A DNA stretch of 64,000 nt from assembly GCF_001571225.1 (NCBI RefSeq), contig NZ_BCTJ01000020.1, positions 1-64,000 of the forward strand, in the 5' to 3' direction. The DNA is from Hydrogenophaga palleronii NBRC 102513 (GTDB taxonomy: Bacteria; Pseudomonadota; Gammaproteobacteria; Burkholderiales; Burkholderiaceae_C). Below the pieces are notes generated by a model, which was given only the letters and a program-made list of their open reading frames with translations, was not told where the DNA came from and made no database searches. A program made the position numbers and the translations under genes. Positions 43,685 through 53,124 of the stretch are shown here, piece after piece (position 1 is the first letter of the stretch; every line of letters begins with the position of its first letter).

Positions 43685-45283
43685 TCAGTCCCAGGCGCGC
43701 ACGCGTGCGGCGAGCCGGCTTGCGCTCAGGCCGACGCGGTTGCCTCCATCGTCCCAGCGGTCGGCCAACGCGCCGTGCTGGAACACCGCCTGGCACACAC
43801 GTGCCAGCGCCGAATCGCCGGCATCGATAGGCCGGGCCAGGGCGCTGCCGATCATGCCGGCCAGCACGTCGCCCGTACCGGCGGTGGCCAGGGCGGCGTT
43901 GCCCGAGTGGTTGATGCGCGGTACCTCGCCGGGCGCCGCCACCACCGAGCCGGAACCCTTGAGCACGCACAACACGCCAAAGCGTTCACTCAGCGCCTTC
44001 GCCGCACGCAGGCGGTCGCCCATCACCGTGGCGGTGTCCGTGCCCAGCAAACGCGCCGCTTCCAGCGGATGGGGGGTGAGCACGGTGATCCAGCCGCGGC
44101 CCAGACGGTGGCTGAGCAGGGTTTGCAGCGCCGGATCGGCGGCAATCGCGTTGAGCGCATCGGCGTCCAGCACCAGCCGTGCCGCGTCCGACAGCACACA
44201 CGGCAGCAGGGCCGCCACCGCCACGCCACCACCGCAGCCGCACACCACGGCACCGGCCCGGAGTTGGGTTGGCTCCAGCAGCAGGTCAACACGCCGGAAC
44301 ATCAGTTCCGGGCAGACCGGATCCCAGTGGGTTTGTGGGGCTGCGGCGTCTTCCAGCAGGCCGACAAAGACCCGGCCCGCGCCCGCGTGCAGTGCCGCGC
44401 GTGCCACCAGCACGGCCGCACCCGTCATGCCCGCGCCGTGCAGCGTGATGCCCTGGCCGCCGATCACCAGCACGTCACCAAAGCTGCCCTTGTGGCTGGC
44501 GTGGGGGCGGGTGTTGGAGGTGGTGTATCTGCCGTGGTCTTCCAGCCAGGCCGCCACCGGCACGGACGCTGGCGGCGTGACGCCCAGGTCGTCAAACCAG
44601 AGTTCGCCGGCCGCGTCGCGGCCGGCGCCGGTGAACAGGCCCGGCTTGAGCGTCAGCAGCGACAGCGTGTGGCGTGGTCCGGTGCAAGAGGAGGGGCCGT
44701 CTTCTGCATCGGTGGTGGCGAGCACGCCGGTGTCGGCGTGCAGGCCGGTGGGTAGATCAATGTTCAGCACCGACGATGCGCTGCGCCGCAGCAAGCCCAG
44801 CCAGCGCGCGAGCTCGCCTTCCAGCGGGCGGAGGTGGCCGATGCCCAGCAGCGCGTCGATGGCGAGATCGAAGTGCGTTGGCGGGGTGTCGCTGAAGACC
44901 ACGTCGGTTTCGCGCGCGGCTTGCAGTGCCTGGCGTGCGTCCGGCGGCAGGCGCGCCGGGTCGGGTGCGGCGTGCGTGACCACGATCTTCGGCGAGTCAC
45001 CGCGCGCCTGTGCCCAGTGCTGCAGGTGCCTGGCCGCCACCAGTCCGTCGCCACCGTTGTTGCCCGGACCGCAGGCGATCCAGATCACGCTGGCGTGTGG
45101 TTGCAGGGCACTTGCGAGGCGCGCCACCGACAGGCCGGCGCGTTGCATGAGGGTGTGGGCGGGCAGGGCGGCGGCGGCCGCGCGCTCGATCTCGCGCGTG
45201 CTGTCGCTGCCGTACAGGGCCTCGCGCCGCGTGCCAGGCACGGGCCGCAGGCCGGTCCCGGCCTTGGAATGGGGCGAGCTCAC
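43685..45283 (-). CDS. nnr: Bifunctional NAD(P)HX epimerase/dehydratase
   Basis: 532 residues from GTG 45283, which has a good AGGAG. The N-terminal YjeF-N epimerase domain has GPGNNGGDGLVAARHL. The C-terminal carbohydrate-kinase-like dehydratase (NnrD) has ITVLTPHPLEAARL, VLKGSGSVV and ATAGTGDVLAGMIGSALA. It repairs hydrated NADH/NADPH. Length and domain order agree with E. coli YjeF. Divergent distance to neighbours is small; no operon partner is evident. Confidence 0.95.
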   Translation of the reverse strand: MSSPHSKAGTGLRPVPGTRREALYGSDSTREIERAAAAALPAHTLMQRAGLSVARLASALQPHASVIWIACGPGNNGGDGLVAARHLQHWAQARGDSPKIVVTHAAPDPARLPPDARQALQAARETDVVFSDTPPTHFDLAIDALLGIGHLRPLEGELARWLGLLRRSASSVLNIDLPTGLHADTGVLATTDAEDGPSSCTGPRHTLSLLTLKPGLFTGAGRDAAGELWFDDLGVTPPASVPVAAWLEDHGRYTTSNTRPHASHKGSFGDVLVIGGQGITLHGAGMTGAAVLVARAALHAGAGRVFVGLLEDAAAPQTHWDPVCPELMFRRVDLLLEPTQLRAGAVVCGCGGGVAVAALLPCVLSDAARLVLDADALNAIAADPALQTLLSHRLGRGWITVLTPHPLEAARLLGTDTATVMGDRLRAAKALSERFGVLCVLKGSGSVVAAPGEVPRINHSGNAALATAGTGDVLAGMIGSALARPIDAGDSALARVCQAVFQHGALADRWDDGGNRVGLSASRLAARVRAWD

Positions 45284-45392
45284 GGTGGCGCTCCTGTGAA
45301 GAGGTGAGGGTGGGCGGCCCAGGGGTTCGGGCCGCGCCGCGCAGGCATTTCACCATGTTTGCAGGGCACCGGGCGGCCCTGGCCGGATGGCT

Positions 45393-46688
45393 TCAAAGGC
45401 CGAAGCGTTGCGGCGAACAACCGGTGATGGCGATGTCGGCGTCGCGGCCTGCCAGGCGGTCGGCCAGCGCGCGGGCGCTGCCGCAGGCCATGGACCAGCC
45501 GGCCGCGCCATGGCCGATGTTGAGCCAGACGCCCGGCACGCGCGAAGCGCCCAGCACCGGCGGGCCGTCGGGCAAGGTGGCTTGCAGGCCTTGCCATTCC
45601 TGCACGCTGCCGCGTGGCCCGGCCAGCCGAACAGCGCCCGGAAACCAGTCGGCCAGCACGCCGTAAAGCCGGCGCAGCGTGTCTTTGGATGCCTGCCCCG
45701 GCGTGCCACCGAAGTCGTTGCCGCCGGCCACGCGGATGCGCTGACCCAGGCGGGCAATCGACACCCCGTGCCGGGTGTCGAACACCGCCGACAGCGGCGC
45801 GTCCAGGGGTTCGCGGATGGCGGCGCTGAGCGAGTGCGCCTGCACGCCCTGCAGCGGCAGGCGCAGGCCCAGGGACTGCAGCAAGGCGACGCTGTGCACG
45901 CCGGCGCACACCACCACGGCGTCGAAGCGCTGCGGGCTGTCGGGCGTGTGGGCGAGTTGCGACGGGGCCGAGCCGGAGGCCTTCAGGCGCAGGTCGATCG
46001 CGTTCGCGCCGCGGCTTTCAATCGACTCCACCGCGGTGTTGAACTCGAATTCGCAGCCCAGGCGCTGGGCTTCGGCGCGGATCGATAGTGCGAACTCCCG
46101 GCAATTGGCGACGGCCTCGCCCATCAGCTCCACCGCACCGTGCAACGGTGTTTCGGCGTTGAGGGCTGGCTCCATGGCGCGCGCCTGCGTGGCGTCGTGC
46201 TCGCGGAAGCCGATGCCCAGGTCCTTCATCTGCTGCAGCGCGGGGCGAGCCTGTTCGGCTTCGCGCGCGCTGCGCAGCAGCACCAGCATGCCTTCGCTGC
46301 GGTCGTGCTCCAGCGATTGGCTTTCGGTCAGGGACAGCAGGCGTTCCTGGCTGTATCGCACCAGCTGGTGGATCTGCCGGTGCTGCTCGGCCTGGCGTTC
46401 GCCCAGACCGGCCTTGCGCCAGCGCGAGAGCCAGCCCCATTCGCCCAGCGAAGGCAGGCCGTGCAGCTGCATGCCACCCGGGCGCGACGTCCAGGGCCAG
46501 CGCAGGCTGCGCTCGGGCTGGCGCCAGGGGGCCGTCCAGCCCGCCGCCACGATGGCGCCGCTGGCAAAGCTGGCTTCTTCGGCCACGGTGCTGCGGCGTT
46601 CGAAGACGGTGACCTGGTGCCCGTCGAGCGTGAGCTCAAAAGCGGTCGTGGTACCCACCACGCCCGCACCCACCACCGCGAGCCTCAA
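45393..46688 (-). CDS. FAD-dependent oxidoreductase, D-amino-acid dehydrogenase (DadA) type
   Basis: 431 residues from TTG 46688, chosen because the FAD motif begins at once (LAVVGAGVVGTTTAFELTLDGH) and a G-rich stretch precedes it. The frame continues open upstream for 100 codons to an ATG at 46988, but those residues are Pro/Arg-rich and overlap the rpsB leader. Further DadA marks are EEASFASGAIVAAGW after the FAD motif and WLNIGHGAAGWSMACG at the C-terminus. It probably oxidises D-amino acids, passing electrons to the respiratory chain. It differs clearly from the paralogue at 15835-17073. Confidence 0.9.
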   Translation of the reverse strand: MRLAVVGAGVVGTTTAFELTLDGHQVTVFERRSTVAEEASFASGAIVAAGWTAPWRQPERSLRWPWTSRPGGMQLHGLPSLGEWGWLSRWRKAGLGERQAEQHRQIHQLVRYSQERLLSLTESQSLEHDRSEGMLVLLRSAREAEQARPALQQMKDLGIGFREHDATQARAMEPALNAETPLHGAVELMGEAVANCREFALSIRAEAQRLGCEFEFNTAVESIESRGANAIDLRLKASGSAPSQLAHTPDSPQRFDAVVVCAGVHSVALLQSLGLRLPLQGVQAHSLSAAIREPLDAPLSAVFDTRHGVSIARLGQRIRVAGGNDFGGTPGQASKDTLRRLYGVLADWFPGAVRLAGPRGSVQEWQGLQATLPDGPPVLGASRVPGVWLNIGHGAAGWSMACGSARALADRLAGRDADIAITGCSPQRFGL

Positions 46689-47040
46689 GAGCGGCCCCCG
46701 GCGGCGCGGGTGGATGTCAGACTTCCATGGGGGGCAACGGGGCCGCCTGGATGTGGGGCAGCGGGAGGTCGGGCATCGGGCATGAGAGGGTAGAGAGAAG
46801 ATTTCAGGAGGCGGCTCGTGGACGGGCAGCGCCCCCAAGGGGGAGGCCGGGAGAGGCTGGGCTATAATCGAACGGCTTTGCAGGGGCAGATCCGGACCAG
46901 CGTTCGGGTGGCGCCTGACAAAGCAAATCGCAAACCAGCCCAACCGGGTGTCGCCTGCAGCACAGGGGTCGAAACACGACGCCATCAATGCACAGGTGAT
47001 CGGGGCTGGATTTTAGACTCAACCTCTGGAAAGTTAACTC
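46689..47040 (+). promoter_or_regulatory. rpsB promoter and 5' leader region
   Basis: 352 bases without a supported gene. A perfect -10 TATAAT lies at 46863-46868 (context GGCTATAAT), without a good -35. Transcription from it would give a leader of about 165 bases before the rpsB ATG. In gammaproteobacteria S2 represses rpsB-tsf through its mRNA leader; whether this leader does the same is untested. Confidence 0.65.
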
Positions 47041-47796
47041 ATGTCTATCTCCATGCGCGAAATGCTGGAAGCCGGTGTCCACTTCGGTCACCAAACCCGC
47101 TTCTGGAACCCCAAGATGGCTCCGTACATCTTCGGTCACCGCAACAAAATCCACATCGTCAACCTCGAAAAGACGCTGCCCCTGTTCGAAGAGGCGGCCA
47201 AGTTCGTGCGTCAACTCTCCGCCAACCGCGGCACTATCCTGATCGTGGGCACCAAGCGCCAGTCGCGCGACATCGTGGCCCAGGAGGCCCGCCGTGCCGG
47301 CGTGCCTTTCGTGGACCAGCGCTGGCTCGGCGGCATGCTGACCAACTTCAAGACGGTCAAGACCTCGATCAAGCGTCTGAAGGACATGCAGGCTCAAAAA
47401 GAAGCCGGCCTGGACAGTATGAGCAAAAAAGAGCAGCTGATGTTTGCTCGTGAAATGGAAAAGCTCGAGAAGGACATCGGCGGCATCCAGGACATGACCG
47501 CGCTGCCCGACGCCATCTTCATCATCGACGTGGGCTTCCACAAGATTGCCGTGCTCGAAGCGCAAAAGCTGGGCATCCCGCTGGTGGGTGTGGTCGATAC
47601 CAACCACTCGCCGGTCGGCATTGACTACGTGATCCCCGGCAACGACGACTCGGCCCGCGCCGTGGCTCTGTACGCCCGTGGCATCGCCGACGCCATCATC
47701 GAAGGCCGCAACAACGCGGTGAACGATGTGGTCAAGGCCGTGGCCGCCGAAGGCAGCGACGAGTTTGTGGAAGTCAAGGAAAACGCGGCCGCCTGA
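47041..47796 (+). CDS. rpsB: 30S ribosomal protein S2
   Basis: 251 residues, full length. It starts [20 protein letters not shown] and has the second S2 signature [20 protein letters not shown] with [14 protein letters not shown]2 is a late-assembling small-subunit protein on the solvent side and anchors S1. First gene of the rpsB-tsf-pyrH-frr cluster. A hairpin with T-run separates it from tsf. Confidence 0.98.
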   Translation: MSISMREMLEAGVHFGHQTRFWNPKMAPYIFGHRNKIHIVNLEKTLPLFEEAAKFVRQLSANRGTILIVGTKRQSRDIVAQEARRAGVPFVDQRWLGGMLTNFKTVKTSIKRLKDMQAQKEAGLDSMSKKEQLMFAREMEKLEKDIGGIQDMTALPDAIFIIDVGFHKIAVLEAQKLGIPLVGVVDTNHSPVGIDYVIPGNDDSARAVALYARGIADAIIEGRNNAVNDVVKAVAAEGSDEFVEVKENAAA

Positions 47797-47813
47797 GCCT
47801 GCCTTCCTCATGG

Positions 47814-47840
47814 AAGAGGGGCTCGTGTGGCCCCTTTTTT
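47814..47840 (+). terminator. Terminator or attenuator between rpsB and tsf
   Basis: GGGGC-TCGTGTG-GCCCC followed by TTTTTT, about 20 bases after the rpsB stop. A partial terminator here would lower tsf relative to rpsB expression, as reported for E. coli. Confidence 0.75.
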
Positions 47841-47911
47841 GTAAGACAACCGATCATTGAACAGTCCGACGGGCTCGTGAGCGAGCGCCGCGGCGAACGG
47901 AGAAAAGAAAC

Positions 47912-48829
47912 ATGGCAATTACCGCAAGCATGGTCGCCGAACTGCGCGCCAAGACCGACGCCCCGATGATGGAGTGCAAGAAGGCCCTGACCGAAGCCGA
48001 TGGCGACATGGCCAAGGCCGAAGAGCTGCTGCGCGTCAAGCTGGGCACCAAGGCCGGCAAGGCCGCCAGCCGCGTGACCGCCGAAGGCGTGGTCACCAGC
48101 TTCATCGAAGGCAACACCGGCGCGGTGATCGAAGTCAACTGCGAAACCGACTTCGTGACCAAGAACGACAGCTTCCTGGCGCTGGCCAACGCCGCAGCCA
48201 AGCTGGTGGCGCAACACAATCCCGCCAGCGTTGAAGCCCTGGGCGCGCTGGCCTACAGCCAGGATGGCTTCGGCCCGACGCTGGAAGACGTGCGCACCGG
48301 CCTGATTGGCAAGATCGGTGAGAACATGAGCTTCCGCCGCTTCAAGCAATACAGCGGCGGCGCCAAGCTGGCCAGCTACCTGCACGGCACGCGCATCGGC
48401 GTGCTGGTGGAGTTCGACGGTGACGAAACCGCGGCCAAGGACACGGCGATGCACATCGCCGCCATGAAGCCCGTGGCACTGACCAGCGCCGACGTGCCGG
48501 CCGAGTTCATCGAGCGCGAGCGTTCGGTGGCAGTGGCCAAGGCCGACGAAGCCAACAAGGAACTCGTGGCCGCTGGCAAGCCAGCCCAGAGCGCCGAGAT
48601 CGTCACCAAGCGCATCGACGGCGCGGTGCAGAAGTACCTGAAAGAGGTTTCGCTGTTCAACCAGCCGTTCGTGAAGAACGACAAGCAGACCGTGGAACAG
48701 ATGCTCAAGGCCGCAGGCACCACCGTGAAGGGCTTCACCCTCTACGTGGTGGGCGAAGGCATCGAGAAGAAGGTGGACGACTTCGCTGCCGAAGTGGCCG
48801 CGCAGGTTGCTGCTGCCAAGGGCGCCTGA
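47912..48829 (+). CDS. tsf: Elongation factor Ts
   Basis: 305 residues, full length. The UBA-like N-terminus contains [22 protein letters not shown], and the core has the TDF motif ([10 protein letters not shown]) that inserts into EF-Tu to expel GDP. Good ribosome binding site GGAGAAAAG before ATG. It recycles EF-Tu-GDP to EF-Tu-GTP. Tandem GC hairpins follow its stop. Confidence 0.98.
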   Translation: MAITASMVAELRAKTDAPMMECKKALTEADGDMAKAEELLRVKLGTKAGKAASRVTAEGVVTSFIEGNTGAVIEVNCETDFVTKNDSFLALANAAAKLVAQHNPASVEALGALAYSQDGFGPTLEDVRTGLIGKIGENMSFRRFKQYSGGAKLASYLHGTRIGVLVEFDGDETAAKDTAMHIAAMKPVALTSADVPAEFIERERSVAVAKADEANKELVAAGKPAQSAEIVTKRIDGAVQKYLKEVSLFNQPFVKNDKQTVEQMLKAAGTTVKGFTLYVVGEGIEKKVDDFAAEVAAQVAAAKGA

Positions 48830-48848
48830 TAGCTTCGGGTTGCATGAA

Positions 48849-48897
48849 ACAACGGGCCGCAAGGCCCGTTGTGCCGTATGGGGCTTATTTGCGCCCC
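48849..48897 (+). terminator. Tandem hairpins between tsf and pyrH
   Basis: First, ACAACGGGCC-GCAA-GGCCCGTTGT (48849-48872), a perfect 10-base stem with GNRA loop. Second, GGGGC...GCCCC (48880-48897) with an eight-base loop. Neither is followed by a U-tract, so read-through to pyrH is likely. Confidence 0.55.
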
Positions 48898-48975
48898 ACC
48901 CCGGCCGGTGTCGACGGGCTCCTCGCTACACTTGCCGGTTGAGTCTCTTTTCTTTGATTTCCTGAAAGTCGCCTC

Positions 48976-49686
48976 ATGCCAGCCTACAAACGGATTCTGC
49001 TGAAACTGTCGGGGGAGGCCCTGATGGGCGACGACGCTTTCGGCATCAACCGGGCCACCATCGTGCGCATGGTGGAAGAGATCGCCGACGTCACCCGCCT
49101 CGGCGTGCAAGTGGCCATCGTCATTGGCGGAGGCAACATTTTTCGCGGCGTCGCCGGTGGTTCGGTCGGCATGGACCGTGCCACGGCCGACTACATGGGC
49201 ATGCTGGCCACGGTGATGAACTCGCTGGCCCTGGCCGACACCATGGACAAAGCGGGCCTGGTGGCACGCGTGATGTCGGCCATTGCCATCGAACAGGTGG
49301 TTGAGCCCTACGTGCGTCCCAAGGCCCTGCAGTACCTCGAAGAGGGCAAGGTTGTGGTGTTCGCCGCCGGCACCGGCAACCCGTTTTTCACCACCGACAC
49401 GGCGGCCGCCCTGCGCGGTGCCGAGATTGGCGCCGAGATTGTGCTCAAGGCCACCAAGGTCGATGGCGTCTACAGCGCCGACCCGAACAAGGATCCGAAC
49501 GCCACGCGTTACGCCACCATCTCGTTCGACGAAGCCATGAGCAAGAACCTGCAGGTCATGGACGCCACCGCGTTCGCACTCTGCCGCGACCAGAAACTGC
49601 CCGTGAAGGTGTTCTCGATCTTCAAGCCCGGCGCACTGCGCAAGGTGGTGCAGGGTGGTGACGAGGGCACCCTGGTTCACGTCTGA
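48976..49686 (+). CDS. pyrH: Uridylate kinase
   Basis: 236 residues. It opens [15 protein letters not shown] and has [13 protein letters not shown], the [13 protein letters not shown] loop and [13 protein letters not shown], all marks of bacterial hexameric UMP kinase. It makes UDP from UMP and is allosterically controlled by GTP and UTP. It sits between tsf and frr as usual. carA and carB, the first pyrimidine-pathway genes, are at the right end of the window. Confidence 0.98.
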   Translation: MPAYKRILLKLSGEALMGDDAFGINRATIVRMVEEIADVTRLGVQVAIVIGGGNIFRGVAGGSVGMDRATADYMGMLATVMNSLALADTMDKAGLVARVMSAIAIEQVVEPYVRPKALQYLEEGKVVVFAAGTGNPFFTTDTAAALRGAEIGAEIVLKATKVDGVYSADPNKDPNATRYATISFDEAMSKNLQVMDATAFALCRDQKLPVKVFSIFKPGALRKVVQGGDEGTLVHV

Positions 49687-49701
49687 TGCCGCCACGGCAT
49701 C
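49685..49701 (+). other. Perfect hairpin at the pyrH stop
   Basis: GATGCCG-CCA-CGGCATC overlaps the last two bases of the pyrH stop. It has no U-tract and lies 32 bases before frr. Confidence 0.5.
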
Positions 49702-49732
49702 CACCCCATCCCTGCTGCATTGAGGAGTATTC

Positions 49733-50293
49733 ATGAGCACCGAAGACATTCGAAAGACCGCCGAGCACAAGATGATTCAATCGCTTGAGTCGCTCAAGAA
49801 CGGTTTGACCAAGGTTCGCACCGGCCGCCCCAACCCGGCCCTGCTGGACACCGTGCACGTGGACTACTACGGCTCCATGCTGCCGCTGTCGCAAGTGGCC
49901 AACCTGTCCCTGCTGGACGCCCGCACCATCGGTGTGGCCCCGTGGGAAAAAGGCATGGGCGCGAAGATCGAAAAAGCCATCCGCGAGTCCGACCTGGGTC
50001 TGAACCCGTCCAGCCAGGGTGATCTGATCCGCGTGCCGATGCCGGCCATGACCGAGGAGCGACGCAAGGAACTCACCAAGGTCGTGCGCAACGACGGCGA
50101 AGCCGCCAAGATCGCGATCCGCAACCTGCGCCGCGACGCCAACGAAGCGGTCAAGAAACTGGTCAAGGACAAGCTGGCGTCGGAAGACGACGACCGCCGC
50201 TCGCAGGAAGACATCCAGAAACTCACCGACCGCATGATTGCCGAGGTGGATCGCGTGGTGGCGTCCAAAGAGCAGGACATCCTGGCGGTCTGA
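49733..50293 (+). CDS. frr: Ribosome recycling factor
   Basis: 186 residues, full length, with strong ribosome binding site TGAGGAG. Family motifs: [19 protein letters not shown] near the start, [19 protein letters not shown] and [16 protein letters not shown] in the long helical domain. It splits post-termination ribosomes with EF-G. It follows pyrH and precedes uppS by 26 bases. Confidence 0.98.
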   Translation: MSTEDIRKTAEHKMIQSLESLKNGLTKVRTGRPNPALLDTVHVDYYGSMLPLSQVANLSLLDARTIGVAPWEKGMGAKIEKAIRESDLGLNPSSQGDLIRVPMPAMTEERRKELTKVVRNDGEAAKIAIRNLRRDANEAVKKLVKDKLASEDDDRRSQEDIQKLTDRMIAEVDRVVASKEQDILAV

Positions 50294-50319
50294 GCCCTTT
50301 TTTGCCCGCCCCACCACCC

Positions 50320-51069
50320 ATGGCAGCACCCCACGCGCCTTCCCGTTTGCCGCAACACGTGGCCATCGTCATGGACGGCAACGGCCGCTGGGCGCAGAAG
50401 CGCTGGCTGCCGCGCGTCGCCGGGCACAAGCAGGGCGTGGACGCGCTGCGCGGGGTGGTCAAAGCCTGCATCGAGCGCGGGGTGCCCGTGCTGTCGGTGT
50501 TTGCGTTCTCGTCGGAGAACTGGAACCGGCCGGTCGATGAGGTCTCGGGCCTGATGGACTTGTTGGTGCTGGCGCTCTCACGCGAGGTGCCGAGCCTGAA
50601 GAAAAACGGCGTGCGCCTGCATTTCCCCGGCAACCGCAGCGGCCTGTCGGCGCGCGTGGTGCAAGGCCTGGAGGCCGCCGAGCGCGACACGGCGGCCAAC
50701 CAGACCCTGGTGCTCAACGTCTGCTTCAACTACGGCGGCCGCTGGGACATGGCGCAGGCCGCAAGGCGTCTGGTGGAGCAGGGCATCGAGATCACCGAAG
50801 ACAACCTGTCGCGCGCCATGGCGCTGGCCCACGTGGCCGATCCCGATTTGTTGATCCGCACCGGTGGCGAACTGCGCATCAGCAACTTCCTGCTCTGGCA
50901 GTCTGCCTACACCGAGCTGGTGTTCAGCGATTGTCTGTGGCCCGATTTCGATGCCGCCGAGCTGGACCGCTCCCTGGCCGAGTTCGCGCGCCGCGAGCGC
51001 CGCTTCGGCCAGACCGGCGAACAGGTCGCCGAGCCCGAGTTGGCCGGCGCGGACCAGCGACATGCTTAA
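50320..51069 (+). CDS. uppS: Undecaprenyl diphosphate synthase
   Basis: 249 residues from ATG 50320; a TTG at 50302 is less likely. Cis-prenyltransferase motifs: HVAIVMDGNGRWAQKR with catalytic Asp near 19, FAFSSENWNRP, and LLIRTGGELRISNFLLWQ. It makes the C55 carrier for peptidoglycan and O-antigen synthesis from isopentenyl diphosphate, downstream of dxr, ispD and ispF. Its stop overlaps the cdsA start by eight bases. Confidence 0.97.
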   Translation: MAAPHAPSRLPQHVAIVMDGNGRWAQKRWLPRVAGHKQGVDALRGVVKACIERGVPVLSVFAFSSENWNRPVDEVSGLMDLLVLALSREVPSLKKNGVRLHFPGNRSGLSARVVQGLEAAERDTAANQTLVLNVCFNYGGRWDMAQAARRLVEQGIEITEDNLSRAMALAHVADPDLLIRTGGELRISNFLLWQSAYTELVFSDCLWPDFDAAELDRSLAEFARRERRFGQTGEQVAEPELAGADQRHA

Positions 51070-51883
51070 GCAACGCGTCACCACCGCCGTGCTGCTGCTG
51101 GCGATTCTGCTGCCGGCCCTGTTTTATCCCTCGATCGAACCCTTCGCCGCGCTCACCCTGCTGCTGATCGTGGCCGGTGGCTGGGAATGGGCGCGCCTCA
51201 ACGGCTGCGGCTCCTCGCTGTCGCTCGGGATCGGCATCGGCCTGGGTGTGCTGATGGCCGGCATCTGGGCCGCCGGTGGTCTGAGCGTGTCGCTGCGCCT
51301 GCTGTGGCTGGCGGTGGGCGCGCTCTGGGTGCTGCTGGCGGTGGTGATGCTGGCGCGCGGCGTGGCCGGCTGGAGCCTGTGGCCCCGCGGTTTGCGCCTG
51401 GTGGTCGGGCTGGTGCTGATCTCCTGCGCCTGGCTGGCCATGGTGCACGCGCGCCTGGTGGGCCTGGACTTTCTGCTTTCGGTGCTGCTGCTGGTCTGGA
51501 TGGCCGACATCGCGGCCTACTTCGGTGGCAAGGCCCTGGGCCGGCGCAAGCTCGCGCCCACCATCAGCCCGGGCAAGAGTTGGGAGGGCGCCATCAGCGG
51601 TTTGCTCGGCGTGTGCCTGCTCGCTGCCGGTTGGCTGTGGGCGGACGGACAGGGCAACAACCTGTACGCACGCCTGTGGGCGCTGGGCCCGCTGCTGGCC
51701 GTGTTGTCGCTGGTGTTTCTGGTGGCGATGAGCGTCATCGGTGACCTGGTGGAGTCGCTCGTCAAGCGCAGCGCCGGTGCCAAGGATTCCAGCCAGTTGC
51801 TGCCGGGTCACGGTGGGGTGCTGGACCGGGTGGACGCCTTGCTGCCCGTGCTGCCACTGGCCATGATGCTGATCTCGGTCTGA
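51062..51883 (+). CDS. cdsA: Phosphatidate cytidylyltransferase
   Basis: 273 residues, about eight membrane segments. The CdsA signature is at the C-terminal end: [37 protein letters not shown], with the conserved KDSS and GGxxDRxD residues. It makes CDP-diacylglycerol for all phospholipids. The start overlaps uppS by eight bases, implying coupled translation; dxr follows after four bases. Confidence 0.97.
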   Translation: MLKQRVTTAVLLLAILLPALFYPSIEPFAALTLLLIVAGGWEWARLNGCGSSLSLGIGIGLGVLMAGIWAAGGLSVSLRLLWLAVGALWVLLAVVMLARGVAGWSLWPRGLRLVVGLVLISCAWLAMVHARLVGLDFLLSVLLLVWMADIAAYFGGKALGRRKLAPTISPGKSWEGAISGLLGVCLLAAGWLWADGQGNNLYARLWALGPLLAVLSLVFLVAMSVIGDLVESLVKRSAGAKDSSQLLPGHGGVLDRVDALLPVLPLAMMLISV

Positions 51884-51887
51884 CGCC

Positions 51888-53075
51888 ATGAACGAACGCG
51901 CACAAGCCGTCACCATCCTCGGTTCCACGGGTTCCATCGGCACCAGCACGCTGGACGTGATCGCGCGCCATCCGGAGCGCTACACCGTGTTCGCGCTCAC
52001 CGCGGCCACGCAGGTGGAGCTCATTCTGGCGCAGTGCCAGCAGTTCACCCCGCGTTACGCCGTGATGGCCAGCGCCACGCACGCGCAGCAACTGGCGGCA
52101 CGGGTGCGCGAGCTCGGCCTGAAGGTGGAGGTGCTGTCCGGCGAGCAGGCCTTGTGCGAGGTCAGCAGCGCGCCCGAGGTGGACGCGGTGATGGCCGCCA
52201 TCGTCGGCGCCGCCGGCCTGGCGCCTAGCCTGGCCGCCGCCCGCGCCGGCAAGAAGCTGCTGCTGGCCAACAAGGAAGCCCTGGTGGTGGGCGGCGAACT
52301 CTTCATGCAGGCGGTGCGCGAAGGCGGCGCGACCTTGCTGCCGATCGACAGCGAACATTCGGCGGTGTTCCAGTCGCTGCCCGACGACCCCGCTACCTGG
52401 TCGCGCCGGGTCGACAAGATCGTGCTGACCGCCTCGGGTGGCCCGTTCCGCACCCGCGACCCGGACACGCTGGCCAGCGTCACGCCCGAGCAGGCCTGCG
52501 CCCACCCCAACTGGGTGATGGGTCGCAAGATTTCGGTGGACTCGGCGACCATGATGAACAAGGCGCTGGAGGTGATCGAGGCCAGTTACCTGTTCGGCCT
52601 GCCGGGCTCGCGCATCGAGGTGGTGATCCACCCGCAGAGCGTGATCCACTCCATGGTGCAGTACACAGACCGTTCGGTGGTGGCCCAGCTGGGCACGCCG
52701 GACATGCGCGGGCCGATCGCCTACGGCCTGTCCTGGCCCGAGCGCATCGAGTCCGGCGCCGCCGCACTGGACTTCGCCAACCTGGCCGCGCTCAGCTTCG
52801 AAAAGCCGGACGACCGGCGCTTTCCCGGCCTGCGCCTGGCCTGGGACGCGCTGGCCGGGCCGGTCGGCACCACCGCGGTGCTCAATGCCGCCAACGAGGT
52901 GGCGGTGGCGGCATTCCTGGAGCGCCGCCTGCGGTTCGACCAGATCCACAGCGTCAACCATGCAACTTTGCAGGCGCTCACACCCTCCAAGCCGCAGGAC
53001 CTGGCCGACCTGCTGGCCATCGACACCGAAGCCCGGGCATTGGCGCTGGCCCGGGTGAACACACTGGCCGCCTGA
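51888..53075 (+). CDS. dxr: 1-deoxy-D-xylulose 5-phosphate reductoisomerase
   Basis: 395 residues. NADPH-binding [16 protein letters not shown] is at the start; [15 protein letters not shown] and [13 protein letters not shown] provide the metal and substrate sites. It commits DXP to the MEP isoprenoid pathway. It starts four bases after cdsA and is followed by rseP. Confidence 0.98.
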   Translation: MNERAQAVTILGSTGSIGTSTLDVIARHPERYTVFALTAATQVELILAQCQQFTPRYAVMASATHAQQLAARVRELGLKVEVLSGEQALCEVSSAPEVDAVMAAIVGAAGLAPSLAAARAGKKLLLANKEALVVGGELFMQAVREGGATLLPIDSEHSAVFQSLPDDPATWSRRVDKIVLTASGGPFRTRDPDTLASVTPEQACAHPNWVMGRKISVDSATMMNKALEVIEASYLFGLPGSRIEVVIHPQSVIHSMVQYTDRSVVAQLGTPDMRGPIAYGLSWPERIESGAAALDFANLAALSFEKPDDRRFPGLRLAWDALAGPVGTTAVLNAANEVAVAAFLERRLRFDQIHSVNHATLQALTPSKPQDLADLLAIDTEARALALARVNTLAA

Positions 53076-53124
53076 GCGCCAGCGGCCGGCCCGCCCAGCC
53101 GACTTACTTTTGATCGATATCACC

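Noticed and set aside
46689-46988. 100-codon N-terminal extension of the second DadA-like protein
   Set aside because: Pro/Arg/Cys-rich sequence before the FAD motif and overlap with the rpsB promoter region make it unlikely to be translated.
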